Below, one piece after another: positions 37,168-46,073 of a stretch of 64,000 bases of DNA; the first letter of the stretch is position 1, and each line of letters begins with the position of its first letter. The notes under the pieces were generated by a model. That model was not told where the DNA came from. It was given only the letters and a program-made list of their open reading frames with translations, and did no database searches. Source of the DNA: Gillisia xinjiangensis (GTDB taxonomy: Bacteria > Bacteroidota > Bacteroidia > Flavobacteriales > Flavobacteriaceae); contig NZ_JBKAHK010000005.1 of NCBI RefSeq assembly GCF_046298265.1, positions 264,525 to 328,524 on the forward strand, read 5' to 3'. The translations under genes were made by a program, and so were the position numbers.

Positions 37168-38478
37168 TTACTTTTTTAATATCTTTTCTGTTCTTTTGGT
37201 TAAATCATTCATATCATTCATTTCTTTTATGGTTGTTTTACCTAAGGTTAACACCATTTCAGCATGCTTCAGTACAGCATTTCTGTTGCTTTCTTTTTTC
37301 GTAAAGTAAAGTATAGTTGTAAGTGCTTCCATCAGCCTTATGATTACTGCTGTGCTGCCTTCTGAAAATTGACGTATCTGGTTAAAGGCTGCATCTAAAA
37401 CTCCCTCAAATTCTAAAACATCGGCAATAACTCTAAGGTTGCCCTCTTCGTCAACTCGATATTTGGATGGGAATTTGGCTTCAGCTAAGTAGCACATTGT
37501 CGCAGTCAGGTTATCAATGCATGCAATTGCAGTGTAAGGATCATTTACACCGGGGGATAGCGCTCTTGCCGCGATTTCCACCATCTGGTGAATGGAAAAT
37601 TCCAGATCCTGTTGGGATGTTTTTGTTTTTCCTATTACAAATTGATCTAACAGGTCTTCCAAAGTATCTTCTTCCCAATTTGTGCTTGAATAAAGAATGC
37701 CAATCTCACCGCCTTTTACCAGAAAACTACCAGGTCTGTGATTTAGCTCCAGCAAGGAATTATGTTTGGTTACAATTTCTTTTAAAGTTTCACTGTCTAT
37801 GTATTGGAGATATCCGCTTTTGGGAGACTTGATAGAGGTGCTATTTTGAAATGCTGAAATTGCAGCAGATTCATCAAAATCTTTTTCATCTTTCAATTCA
37901 TCTCCCATTTTTTCCGGAAATAGTGTTTCTACCTGCCTGGAGATAAGGTCTGAAATATCTGAAATTACCCGGTCAGCCTGTATGCTAACGGCAATTTGAT
38001 GAATAAATATGATGAGTAAAATAATATTTGCTACTGCAGCAAAAATTGCGACTAAAATTGAAATGGATGGAATAAACCTAAAGTCATCAATGTCTCTTAT
38101 TGCATTCAATACAAGCAGGCAATACAAATAGGTGGAAATATAAGAGCCCAGTACTATTTGATTGAGTCTCACATACATAAAATTTTTGATAAGTCTGGGG
38201 CCAAACTGTGAGGAAGCCAATGTCAAAGCTACGAGTGTGACTGAGAAAACTGTTCCCGCCACACCTATCATTGCGCCTGATATAGTGGATAATATACTTC
38301 TTGCAGAATCAGAGCTGTTTACCAGAAAAAAACGAACCCAGCCTTTCCGTTCAATCGAAATAGAATTGTCTAATGATACCAGACCAATGGATATTAAAAT
38401 TGCAAAACCAATAGTGAGTACCGGTACAAACCAGAACGTGGCCATTAATTCCTTCCAAAGGAAAAGTAGTTTTTTCAT
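37168..38478 (-). CDS. DUF2254 membrane protein
   Basis: The 436-residue protein has the DUF2254 layout: an N-terminal membrane segment pair (FWFVPVLTIGFAILISIGL), the GVAGTVFSVTLVALTLASSQFGPRLI motif, further helices (about 100-160), and a soluble C-terminal half with ARALSPGVNDPYTA. Its function is unknown; it is membrane bound. It is the last gene of the block and begins 1 base after the porin-like gene ends. Confidence 0.85.
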   Translation of the reverse strand: MKKLLFLWKELMATFWFVPVLTIGFAILISIGLVSLDNSISIERKGWVRFFLVNSSDSARSILSTISGAMIGVAGTVFSVTLVALTLASSQFGPRLIKNFMYVRLNQIVLGSYISTYLYCLLVLNAIRDIDDFRFIPSISILVAIFAAVANIILLIIFIHQIAVSIQADRVISDISDLISRQVETLFPEKMGDELKDEKDFDESAAISAFQNSTSIKSPKSGYLQYIDSETLKEIVTKHNSLLELNHRPGSFLVKGGEIGILYSSTNWEEDTLEDLLDQFVIGKTKTSQQDLEFSIHQMVEIAARALSPGVNDPYTAIACIDNLTATMCYLAEAKFPSKYRVDEEGNLRVIADVLEFEGVLDAAFNQIRQFSEGSTAVIIRLMEALTTILYFTKKESNRNAVLKHAEMVLTLGKTTIKEMNDMNDLTKRTEKILKK

Positions 38479-38479
38479 G

Positions 38480-39283
38480 CTAGAATGATATAGTTACTCC
38501 AAAGTTAACATCGTGATATAATTTATCTATTGGCACAAGGGGAGACGAATCGTAGATGTTTTGATACAATAGCCTTAATCCTAAATATTCGGTAAAATTG
38601 TAGGTCAGTTCAAAACTGCTTGCCAGTCGGTAATTACTAAATGGTTCCGAAAAAGTGGGTTGGTAATATCCGCTTATATCTAAGTCAAATAAATCTCCGA
38701 GTTGTTGTTTATAGCTTACGTAAGAATTACTTCTTATCCGGTTTACTTCAATAGAGGATAGGTTTGTTGGCAATAAATTATCAGGAACTCCCGAGTAATT
38801 CCATCTTTCAAATTCATACAAACTACCAATACCAAAATATAAACCCGTATTTTCTTTCACCAATGCTCGCCATCTTAAATTCATTCCGCCTGCATATTTT
38901 CTATCCAGGCCTCTTATTTCATTCCAATGCATTTGATAGAAGGGTTCAAATGCAATTTTTTTGTTATATAAGTTAACATACTCTAAATATAGAAAACCAC
39001 CACTCATTATACTTTTATCACCAAAAAAGCTGTATTCAATTTTGTTAGCGATTGTAAAGGCATGATTTTTTATGCGTATTGAAATATCAGCTGTATTTTC
39101 TATTTCAAGAAATTCTTCTTTTAAATTTCTGAACCTGAAGCTTGGCGTAAAATTTCCTTTAAAAATTTTTGTTGAATCAACTATAACGTTGAAGTTTTCT
39201 GTATGCAAAACTTGTGAAAACAACTTTTGCTGAGAAAAAACAGATAAAGAGCAAATTAAAACAGCGAATAGTTTTTTCGTCAT
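38480..39283 (-). CDS. DUF481/DUF2490-like outer-membrane beta-barrel protein
   Basis: The start at 39283 (MTKKLFAVLICSLSVF) gives a signal peptide ending in LFSQ. The remainder consists of alternating amphipathic strands (MNLRWRALVKENTGLYFGIGSL, YNFTEYLGLRLLYQNIYDS) and ends in the Phe-terminated strand FGVTISF, a mark of outer-membrane barrels. An upstream ATG at 39313 is less likely. No ligand is predicted. Confidence 0.72.
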   Translation of the reverse strand: MTKKLFAVLICSLSVFSQQKLFSQVLHTENFNVIVDSTKIFKGNFTPSFRFRNLKEEFLEIENTADISIRIKNHAFTIANKIEYSFFGDKSIMSGGFLYLEYVNLYNKKIAFEPFYQMHWNEIRGLDRKYAGGMNLRWRALVKENTGLYFGIGSLYEFERWNYSGVPDNLLPTNLSSIEVNRIRSNSYVSYKQQLGDLFDLDISGYYQPTFSEPFSNYRLASSFELTYNFTEYLGLRLLYQNIYDSSPLVPIDKLYHDVNFGVTISF

Positions 39284-39340
39284 GTAAAGAATTTTAAAAA
39301 GCACGGCTTGCAAATTATTGTGCAGGCCGCACTCGTTTTT

Positions 39341-39625
39341 TTATGAGAATAAAGACTTGAATTTATCCCATCCTTCTGTGAAGGAATCAGAAACATCTGA
39401 AAATGCATCTTTCGCTTCCTCCCATTTGTCTTCTGCTGCATTTTCCAAATCATCATATTTAGCTTCTAAGTCGGCTTTTTTGGTTTCTAAATCGTCAAGA
39501 GCTTCACCGTACTGGGATTTTGTTTCTTCTTTTGCAGATTCTCTTTTTGCTTTCAATTCATTGATTTTAGCTGAAACTTCATCAATTGATTGTTTTGCTT
39601 TCGCTTTGAATTCTTCTTTGTTCAT
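39341..39625 (-). CDS. Small soluble coiled-coil protein (paralogue of residues 1-93 of the fusion gene at 42.4 kb)
   Basis: The 94-residue acidic protein, starting MNKEEFKAKAKQSIDEVSAK, is all helix and resembles apolipoprotein/CsbD-like stress proteins. It closely matches the N-terminal part of the gene at 42382-43062. The conserved 22-bp upstream motif lies 31 bases before its start. Confidence 0.75.
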   Translation of the reverse strand: MNKEEFKAKAKQSIDEVSAKINELKAKRESAKEETKSQYGEALDDLETKKADLEAKYDDLENAAEDKWEEAKDAFSDVSDSFTEGWDKFKSLFS

Positions 39626-39656
39626 TTTATTGAAGATTTAAGTGTTATTAATTATT

Positions 39657-39678
39657 CCTACTCATATAGCTTTCCAGA
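39657..39678 (-). promoter_or_regulatory. Conserved stress-block promoter motif, copy 1
   Basis: On the minus strand it reads as TCTGGAAAGC followed by TATATGAGTAGG. It matches copies at 45730-45751 and 46720-46741 (consensus TCCGAAAAGC then YTTAYGAGTAGG). It lies 31 bases upstream of the coiled-coil gene start. Confidence 0.6.
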
Positions 39679-39699
39679 TTTCGCTTTCTTATAAGTTTA

Positions 39700-40113
39700 T
39701 TAGTCTCTGTTGGGCTTTACAAGGATCGCTCTTGATATTTCTACTCCTGCAGGAAAGCAATTTCCTTCCTCATCTTCAGCTGTGATAAAAACTTCAACAG
39801 GTTGATAGGGAAACGAAGCCTTGTAGGTTGATTTCTCAGCATTCTCTTGAGTGAAATGCCCTACATTTCGTACCACACCAGCTGCTGAAACAGCCCAAAT
39901 AACATAGATTTTTTTGGGTGGCTCCAGTCTCTCGGGTGAAGCAAGGTTATTTGCTTCCAGGGTAACCAAATAGTTTGGTTCTCCCTGTTTCTTCACTTCC
40001 GCGGTGATATCTGCTGCAGGTGCAATTTTAGACACAGGAAACTTAATAGTTTCAGAGCAGGAAGTCATTACTGACAGGATAACAGCGATTGATAATAATT
40101 TTATGAATTTCAT
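39700..40113 (-). CDS. Small lipoprotein, paralogue of 46293-46694
   Basis: The start at 40113 (MKFIKLLSIAVILSVMTSC) gives a canonical lipoprotein signal; an upstream GTG/ATG extension at 40158 would bury it. The mature protein (IKFPVSKIAPAADITA, VEVFITAEDEEGNCFPAGVEISRA) matches the second paralogue. It may be an outer-membrane-facing stress lipoprotein. It is 49 bases downstream of the Dps gene. Confidence 0.78.
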   Translation of the reverse strand: MKFIKLLSIAVILSVMTSCSETIKFPVSKIAPAADITAEVKKQGEPNYLVTLEANNLASPERLEPPKKIYVIWAVSAAGVVRNVGHFTQENAEKSTYKASFPYQPVEVFITAEDEEGNCFPAGVEISRAILVKPNRD

Positions 40114-40161
40114 ATTTATTATAATTAAATGTACTCGTTTTGAAATTTTATTTTTCAATTT

Positions 40162-40614
40162 TCAGCTCAATGGCATTGGTGCTTTTTGAGAATTATTGAC
40201 AAATGAACTTAACATCCAATGGCTTTTTTCTGTTCTTTTAATGTATGCTATCAATAAATCTGATGTTGCTAAATCTCCTTCATTTGCAATGGTTTCGTGT
40301 GCTTCAATACACAAAGAAATAAGCGTTTCAAAATCGTTTAAGATCTCTTTTGCCATTTCTTTCGAGTTTAAAGAAGTGTCTGTTTCTTTAATAATAGACA
40401 TTTCCAGGTACTCTTTTAATGTACTTACCGGCTTTTTTCCAAAAACACGAATTCTTTCAGCAATTTCATCAATTTGAAGTTTTACAGCGTTGTACTCTAA
40501 TTCAAAAAACTCATGAAGCTCAAAAAAAAAATGTCCTTCTACGTTCCAGTGATAATTTCTTAACTTTTGATAATGAACATGGTAATTTGCCATTAATGTG
40601 TTTAACGAACCCAC
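40162..40614 (-). CDS. dps: Dps-like ferritin, possibly with disrupted N-terminus
   Basis: The product has the Dps core MANYHVHYQKLRNYHWNVEGHFFFELHEFFELEYNAVKLQIDEIAERIR, with the ferroxidase His/Asp/Glu arrangement. The annotated start is a GTG, and MANYHV is another choice. The reading frame continues upstream into a KKLGCDSDQAKELVG stretch, but an in-frame TAG at 40654-40656 follows an ATG (40663-40665), so the natural N-terminus may be damaged or start internally. It protects DNA and iron from oxidative stress. Confidence 0.82.
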   Translation of the reverse strand: MGSLNTLMANYHVHYQKLRNYHWNVEGHFFFELHEFFELEYNAVKLQIDEIAERIRVFGKKPVSTLKEYLEMSIIKETDTSLNSKEMAKEILNDFETLISLCIEAHETIANEGDLATSDLLIAYIKRTEKSHWMLSSFVNNSQKAPMPLS

Positions 40615-40702
40615 AAGTTCTTTAGCCTGGTCACTATCGCAACCTAATTTTTTCTAATTTTTCATTTGTATGGTTTTTATTTGTTTTTAAGAAAATATGC
40701 AG

Positions 40703-41587
40703 TTAGACTTTTTCGTTACTTTCTATTTTAAGATGTAAGGAATTGGATGCTTCATAATTTTTTAATTCAACAATTGATGCGGGCAGACTAAATCCATTTG
40801 TAACCAATATCGCAACAACATCATTCATCACTTGTGAACGGATGCTATTGTGAACCGAACGTCTGGTAGTTTTAAAGGTATCTATCCAAAACATCACTTT
40901 AATATTTATGGTATTAGTAGCTAATTCACTAATTGATATATTTGGTTTTCTATCACCTTTTAAAACCCCATCCACGTTATTTATCGTTTCAAGTATAAGC
41001 TTTATCGCTGCTGTTGGATCATTCTCATAAGCAATACCCAAGGTAAATTCGTATCGTAAAAATCCATCGAGAGTATAATTATACAAGGGATTTTTAAGAA
41101 TTATGGAATTTGGTAAAAACACATCTTTTCCATCGGGCGTTTTTATCAATGTTTCACGAATACTAATATCTTGTACGTGACCAATAATACCATTAACTTC
41201 AATCAAATCGTCTAATCTAAATGGGCTTTTAAATGCGAGAATAATTCCTGCCAAAAAGTTTTCGCCTATATCTTTTAGTGCAAAACCGATTACAAAGGTC
41301 AATAAACCAGCACCCGCTAATAATTTGTTGGTAAACGAACTAAGCCCAAGCAAATACAGTGTCATAAAAACAACCAGTGTTTTAAGAATAAAACCGACTA
41401 TTTGAGAGGTGAAATTAGCCGTAATGTGGTTAGGCGATTTATTTGCTAAACGCAATTTGATTCTGCGTTGTATGAAATTGGATAAAATAAAGCCTATAAC
41501 CAAGAAGAGAAGGATAATACCCAGATTGATATAATTTAATCTAAAGTAAAGAGTCACATTATCGTAGAATTCAATTGCGTTTTCCAA
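40703..41587 (-). CDS. Small-conductance mechanosensitive channel (MscS family)
   Basis: The 294-residue protein has three membrane helices, then the MscS pore-lining region (LLAGAGLLTFVIGFALKDIGENFLAGIILAFKSPFRLDD) and the beta domain (VQDISIRETLIKTPDGKDVFLPNS). It ends 2 bases before the start of the porin-like gene. It vents solutes on hypo-osmotic shock, fitting the stress context. Confidence 0.92.
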   Translation of the reverse strand: MENAIEFYDNVTLYFRLNYINLGIILLFLVIGFILSNFIQRRIKLRLANKSPNHITANFTSQIVGFILKTLVVFMTLYLLGLSSFTNKLLAGAGLLTFVIGFALKDIGENFLAGIILAFKSPFRLDDLIEVNGIIGHVQDISIRETLIKTPDGKDVFLPNSIILKNPLYNYTLDGFLRYEFTLGIAYENDPTAAIKLILETINNVDGVLKGDRKPNISISELATNTINIKVMFWIDTFKTTRRSVHNSIRSQVMNDVVAILVTNGFSLPASIVELKNYEASNSLHLKIESNEKV

Positions 41588-41588
41588 A

Positions 41589-42359
41589 TTAATTCTTTTT
41601 AAAGCTGATTATTCTCCAACTTATCCCTGTACTCACAAAGTAGTCGGTTACATTTTGGTTGTGTCCATATCCTCCAAAAAGGTCTACAGAGACGTTATTG
41701 TTTACCAAATAGGCAAAACCACCATCAAACCTTGTTTGAAAAACTGATTGGTTTACGTGACCATAATTTTCTACAAAACCGCTAAATTTATTATAAATAG
41801 GAAAGCCAAAATTGACTATATATTTCCCGGTAGGATTTGGATCGTTGCCGTTATAGGATAAAATCCAGTTTGTTGCAAGGCTCATATTTTTTGGTAGTGA
41901 CCAGTTGGCTATAAAAACCATTGCCGGCGCTAAATGATTTGCTTCAAAATCTTCGGACACATCGGGCATTTTCAATCGCATTTGAAACCCGGTAGCAGGC
42001 AGCCATTCTTTTTGATCGTTGAGATGTACCCTAAACCCAAAATGCAAATTACTTATTCCCTTCAAGGTAGTAGCCGCAGTATCAACCCCGGAATCTTCAT
42101 ATTGATAATCAACCAGGGCACTTAGCTCTACGGTTTCTGAAATTCCGTATCTAACTACGTTATTGAAGATAAACCTTTCAGGAAGATTTGTTTCTGCTGT
42201 TGAGTAATAATCTAATCCTTGCTGAAATTGCAGTACATTCTTACCTACTGTAAAAGCACCAATAGCCTGTCCAGGCCTTCCTGTTCTGATAGTCTCGTTG
42301 AATTGCCCAAAACAGAAATTTGACAGAATAAGTAAAAAAAACGTAGGTAAATATTTCAT
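41589..42359 (-). CDS. Outer-membrane barrel protein (phenol MetA-deg-like, PF13557)
   Basis: The 256-residue protein has a signal peptide (LLILSNFCFGQ) and beta strands with RTGRPGQAIGAFTVGKNVLQFQQGLDYY and YGISETVELSALVDYQYE. This pattern is common in the MetA-pathway-of-phenol-degradation-like transporter family of outer-membrane proteins. It is followed 1 base later by the mechanosensitive channel gene. Confidence 0.72.
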   Translation of the reverse strand: MKYLPTFFLLILSNFCFGQFNETIRTGRPGQAIGAFTVGKNVLQFQQGLDYYSTAETNLPERFIFNNVVRYGISETVELSALVDYQYEDSGVDTAATTLKGISNLHFGFRVHLNDQKEWLPATGFQMRLKMPDVSEDFEANHLAPAMVFIANWSLPKNMSLATNWILSYNGNDPNPTGKYIVNFGFPIYNKFSGFVENYGHVNQSVFQTRFDGGFAYLVNNNVSVDLFGGYGHNQNVTDYFVSTGISWRIISFKKN

Positions 42360-42381
42360 ATTGGATTTGGTATTTAAGGTC

Positions 42382-43062
42382 TTACTTTTTAGTTTCCTTC
42401 ATTTCTTTTTCAAAGACAGACACACTTTTATCTAAAGCAGTTTTCAGTTGATCAATTTCAGCTTTTAATGCTTCCTTTCGCTCATAGGCTGCAGTATTGT
42501 ATTCTTCAAGCTTTTTGTTTAATTCAGCTTTTTGCTCCTTCATCTTTTGTTTTTGATCCTTCAATTTGTCCTGAAGATCATTGCTTAAACTGTTGTATTT
42601 TTCCTCTGCCTGGTTTGTTTTTGATTCGATATCTCCTTTAATTTCTTCCCAGTTTTCAGCGATATAATCTTTAGATACATCTACAGCTTTATTTACTTCT
42701 TCCTGAACATCTTCCAAAGTTGTTTTCTTGTCTTTGTCAGATGATCCACAAGATGTCAGTAATATTCCCAACACCAAAATTGTAAATAAGGTTTTTAATT
42801 TATCAAAACCCTCTTTAAATGAATCAGATGCAGCTGAAAATGCATCTTTTACTTCTTCCCACTTGTCGTCCGCTGCATTTTCAAGCTCGGAATATTTACG
42901 CTCCAAATCGGTTTTTTTAACTTTTAAATCTTCAAGAGCTTCATCGTATTGTGCTTTTGCATCTTCTTTGGCAGACTCTCTTTTTGCCTTTAATTCGTTG
43001 ATTTTAGCTGAAACTTCATCAATTTTTTGATTTGCTTTTGCTTTAAATTCTTCTTTATTCAT
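42382..43062 (-). CDS. Fusion of small coiled-coil protein with a coiled-coil lipoprotein
   Basis: Residues 1-93 match the 94-residue protein encoded at 39341-39625. Where that protein ends (FKSLFS), this one runs on through KTLFTILVLGILLTSCGSSDKDKK, a complete lipoprotein signal with lipobox, and then a second 120-residue coiled coil (EKYNSLSNDLQDKLKDQKQKMKEQKAELNKKLEEYN). A signal in mid-protein is unusual. It could be a genuine fusion by recombination at similar ends (FDKLKTLF), or the second half may be translated from an internal start. It is cotranscribed with OmpA and porin genes. Confidence 0.8.
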   Translation of the reverse strand: MNKEEFKAKANQKIDEVSAKINELKAKRESAKEDAKAQYDEALEDLKVKKTDLERKYSELENAADDKWEEVKDAFSAASDSFKEGFDKLKTLFTILVLGILLTSCGSSDKDKKTTLEDVQEEVNKAVDVSKDYIAENWEEIKGDIESKTNQAEEKYNSLSNDLQDKLKDQKQKMKEQKAELNKKLEEYNTAAYERKEALKAEIDQLKTALDKSVSVFEKEMKETKK

Positions 43063-43086
43063 TTCCTTTTAATTGTTAAGATCTGT

Positions 43087-44565
43087 TTATTCTCCTGTTA
43101 AAGAAATAAAAAATTTAATTTCAACCCTACGTTCGCTTTGCACAATATTTTTGGAGGCAAAAGCATCACCAAAGTTTTGTAAATAAATTTTGTTGGCAGG
43201 TATGAACGTTGCTACTTGATTTTTAAGATATTCCAGTCGGGAATTCGTTAGTCTTTTGTTAATTATTGCATTGCCCGAAACGTCCGTATATCCGGACAGT
43301 ATTGCTTTATCAATCGATTTGTTTTGCGCGATTTTTGCTAATTCGCTTATTACATCATTGTCAGGTATTGTTTTACCCAAGCTATAATACGCAGTAATTA
43401 AAACAGTGTCAACCTCCTTAGGTTGCAATACGGGTTTTTCAATAATCTGGAAAACAGTATCTGTTTCCTGAATTGTGTTTTTTTCCGATTTTAATCGATT
43501 TTTTAATTGCTGAATGGAATCGGTTTTAGCATTAAGCTCTTGTAAAATGGCGTCAACATTCTTATTTTCTTCTTGCATTACCAAAGCTTCTTTGACTGCG
43601 TTATCAGAATCCGTTTGCGGCTGAAGGTTTTGTTGGGTCTTTAGTTGATTTTTAAGCTGCCGAATAGTATTATTTTTAACATTGAGCTCCTCATTCATAG
43701 CTTCAACCCGCCTATCCTTATAGTTTGATTCTTGTGGTACAGGAACCTCTTTAATTACCTGAACAATCTCTGTATCCTGTCTCCTGTTTTGTTGAAGTTT
43801 CAGCCGATCTTTTAGCTGCTGTATGGAATCGTTTTTGACTTTAAGCTCTTTATAGATTGCTTCAGAATTTTCATCTTGAATGCCTTCTGCTTGCCTTACC
43901 GGCACTTCCTTAAGTATGTATACAGTATCCGGTTCCCGTCGCAAATTTTGTTGGGATTGCAATTCCTCTTTTAGTTGTTGTACCGTATCTGTTTTAACCA
44001 TAGACGTCTGATAAATAGTTTCACTATTTTCAGGATTATTTTCGGTTGACTGTGATTTTGAAACTTCTTTTAAAAAATGCAGTGTGTCTGTTTCGTGTAA
44101 CGGTTTTTTCTGAGATTTGGGTTGGTTCTTAGGTTGCGGTATGGTATCTTTTTTTGATTCCAAGCTATCTAAAGCATGTAAAACTTGTGGTTTAAATCTT
44201 GTAAAAGTCGTGTCTGTACCATATTCCAGTTGTTTCTGGTAGCTAACAATTTGAAGTCTCATCAAATGTATTGAATCAGAAATTCCCATAAGCAATTTCT
44301 TAACCTCTCTCTTGTATGCACTATCCGACGTACTTTTATATACTACGTCGTATGTGGATGGAGTAATTAATGAATCTGCTGCAATAACCATTTCAGGATC
44401 CTTCAAATTTAATTGAGAGGCAACAGGTGCCACTGTGTCTCTAAATGAATATGAGTTGTCAACAAACAAACCGGCATAGGCTGGTTTTTGAACTTTGCAG
44501 GCACTTATGCTAATTGCAAGGATAAAAGCAAAACCAATGATCCCTATTTTTTTATTCCCATCCAT
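43087..44565 (-). CDS. OmpA-family lipoprotein with five coiled-coil repeats
   Basis: The 492-residue lipoprotein has signal and lipobox (SISAC), a mixed N-terminal region, and about five copies of a roughly 50-residue unit with the pattern K-(T/N)-D-(T/S)-(I/V)-QQLK...LK...QN and (V/I)KE-VPV-Q. The C-terminal OmpA domain follows (SGYTDVSGNAIINKRLTNSRLEYLKN). The repeats could form a long periplasmic rod linking outer membrane to peptidoglycan. It overlaps the preceding gene by 22 bases. Confidence 0.85.
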   Translation of the reverse strand: MDGNKKIGIIGFAFILAISISACKVQKPAYAGLFVDNSYSFRDTVAPVASQLNLKDPEMVIAADSLITPSTYDVVYKSTSDSAYKREVKKLLMGISDSIHLMRLQIVSYQKQLEYGTDTTFTRFKPQVLHALDSLESKKDTIPQPKNQPKSQKKPLHETDTLHFLKEVSKSQSTENNPENSETIYQTSMVKTDTVQQLKEELQSQQNLRREPDTVYILKEVPVRQAEGIQDENSEAIYKELKVKNDSIQQLKDRLKLQQNRRQDTEIVQVIKEVPVPQESNYKDRRVEAMNEELNVKNNTIRQLKNQLKTQQNLQPQTDSDNAVKEALVMQEENKNVDAILQELNAKTDSIQQLKNRLKSEKNTIQETDTVFQIIEKPVLQPKEVDTVLITAYYSLGKTIPDNDVISELAKIAQNKSIDKAILSGYTDVSGNAIINKRLTNSRLEYLKNQVATFIPANKIYLQNFGDAFASKNIVQSERRVEIKFFISLTGE

Positions 44566-45710
44566 AGATTGAGTTCTAAGGCTAATCCAGCCGTTGGTAA
44601 AAGAGTTAAATTATCAAAGTTTTGGGACCCTTCTTTTCCTATTATCAGCACACCCGCATTGAAGCGGGCAACTTTAAATAATCTGAAACCAAGCCCGGTA
44701 TAAACGGGTAGATTGACCCCCGGTGTTACATATTCAGTGCCGTTAGCATCTACAATAGGTTGTAATAATATTCCTGCAGAAAAACCAAACGAATCAAACA
44801 TACGAGATTTTGAGGCGAATTCCCCTTTGTTATTAAATGGTATTGTTAAACCTATTCCTGGGGTAAAATTGATGTTTTCTACAGAAGTGTTATTGATATC
44901 TACGGTTTTGTTCCAGCCGTACATACCTACGTTTACGGGTAATGTAAATGGCTCTTTATCTGTTTTAACAGATTTAATATTAACCTGCTTGTGGTGTTGT
45001 ACCAAGTCACTATTAAAGAAGGGCGCAAGTTCAGAGTTGATTAATTTTACAAGATGACCCACCTTTTGATCAATAAGCTGGTTTGCAATCTCATTTTTTT
45101 CAGTTCTGTTCACTTTTTTAAAAAACCTGCTGAATTTGAAATCACTCTGTTTTTTTAACTCCTGCAATACTAGAGAAGAAGGAGCTTCAATTGGTATTAA
45201 ATTTTTCGATTCCTGGTATTTTAAAGACTCACTTATAAGGTCTTCTAATTGATCGTAAACGTTTTTAGGCTTATTTACAACAACATTTTTTCCGTCAAAA
45301 TATATGTTGTTCATTAATAGAAACCGGATTCTATTCTCTAAATTTTTTGAAAGTTGTTCTTTTTGTGCATTTGTTATAAGCTTGTAAGTAATGATTTCAA
45401 AATCGTATTTAGTATTTGATTTTAAAACTGGCGGAATTACAATATTAAATGTTTCAGACAAGTTGCTTTCAAATCTGTTCCAAACATACGAATGCAAAAT
45501 ATAATCTTTTCCTTCGTAAAAAACATTTACTTTAACGAACTCAATATCCTTTCCTGTTTCACCAATAATTACAAGTGGTTCATCAAAGGGGATTTGGGGA
45601 TTGTTGAGAAAGGTTCCTGATTCAAAATCTATTTTAACAATTCTTTCTTGTGCAACAGCTCCTGTGAAAACTTGAGCCATAATAATGATAAATAATATTA
45701 TTCTATTCAT
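44544..45710 (-). CDS. Secreted beta-rich protein, upstream partner of the OmpA lipoprotein
   Basis: The 388-residue protein has a signal peptide (MNRIILFIIIMAQVFTGAVAQ), an N-terminal Ig-like part and a C-terminal part of beta-barrel-like strands (SFGFSAGILLQPIVD, TGLGFRLFKVARFNAGVLIIG), ending GLALELNLWMG. I do not recognise a family. It overlaps the OmpA gene by 22 bases, implying coupled translation and possibly a complex. The conserved promoter motif lies 20 bases upstream. Confidence 0.7.
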   Translation of the reverse strand: MNRIILFIIIMAQVFTGAVAQERIVKIDFESGTFLNNPQIPFDEPLVIIGETGKDIEFVKVNVFYEGKDYILHSYVWNRFESNLSETFNIVIPPVLKSNTKYDFEIITYKLITNAQKEQLSKNLENRIRFLLMNNIYFDGKNVVVNKPKNVYDQLEDLISESLKYQESKNLIPIEAPSSLVLQELKKQSDFKFSRFFKKVNRTEKNEIANQLIDQKVGHLVKLINSELAPFFNSDLVQHHKQVNIKSVKTDKEPFTLPVNVGMYGWNKTVDINNTSVENINFTPGIGLTIPFNNKGEFASKSRMFDSFGFSAGILLQPIVDANGTEYVTPGVNLPVYTGLGFRLFKVARFNAGVLIIGKEGSQNFDNLTLLPTAGLALELNLWMGIKK

Positions 45711-46073
45711 TCTTTTTATACTTTAATTTCCTACTCGTAAAGCTTTTCGGATTCCGCTCTTTTAAATTGTGATTAAACTTATTAAACCATTGTATTAATT
45801 TGTTTTGAGTCTAAACAAAACAGTCCAGAAATTCGTGATTTTTTGATAATTTCAGCCATTTCCTCAACCTTCATATTATCGAAGGTGCTAGAGATTTTAA
45901 TGTCAGAGCTGCGTTCCCGGGTAACATGTCCTGGCAATTCACCTTTCATAACATCAATTCTGGTAAAATAGTAAGCGTAGTTGGTGTAAAAACACCTGCA
46001 AAAGTGCCAAAAGTCTTCTTTGGTTCTATTTCTTTTACTGGATTCAAAATAATAGTCTGGTTAGTATCCTGGT
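45711..46073 (-). pseudogene. Remnant of a cation-chloride-type permease, internally deleted
   Basis: On the minus strand after the LapA gene a frame reads NPVKEIEPKKTFGTFAGVFTPT, the N-terminal start of the amino-acid/Na-K-Cl cotransporter-like permeases. It then breaks within about 10 codons. A second fragment in another frame reads RERSSDIKISSTFDNMKVEEMAEIIKKSRISGLFCLD, compatible with the protein's C-terminus. The membrane part is gone. The stretch also holds the 22-bp regulatory motif at 45730-45751. Confidence 0.45.
45730..45751 (-). promoter_or_regulatory. Conserved stress-block promoter motif, copy 2
   Basis: On the minus strand it reads as TCCGAAAAGC followed by TTTACGAGTAGG. It lies 20 bases upstream of the beta-rich protein start at 45710. 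Confidence 0.6.
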
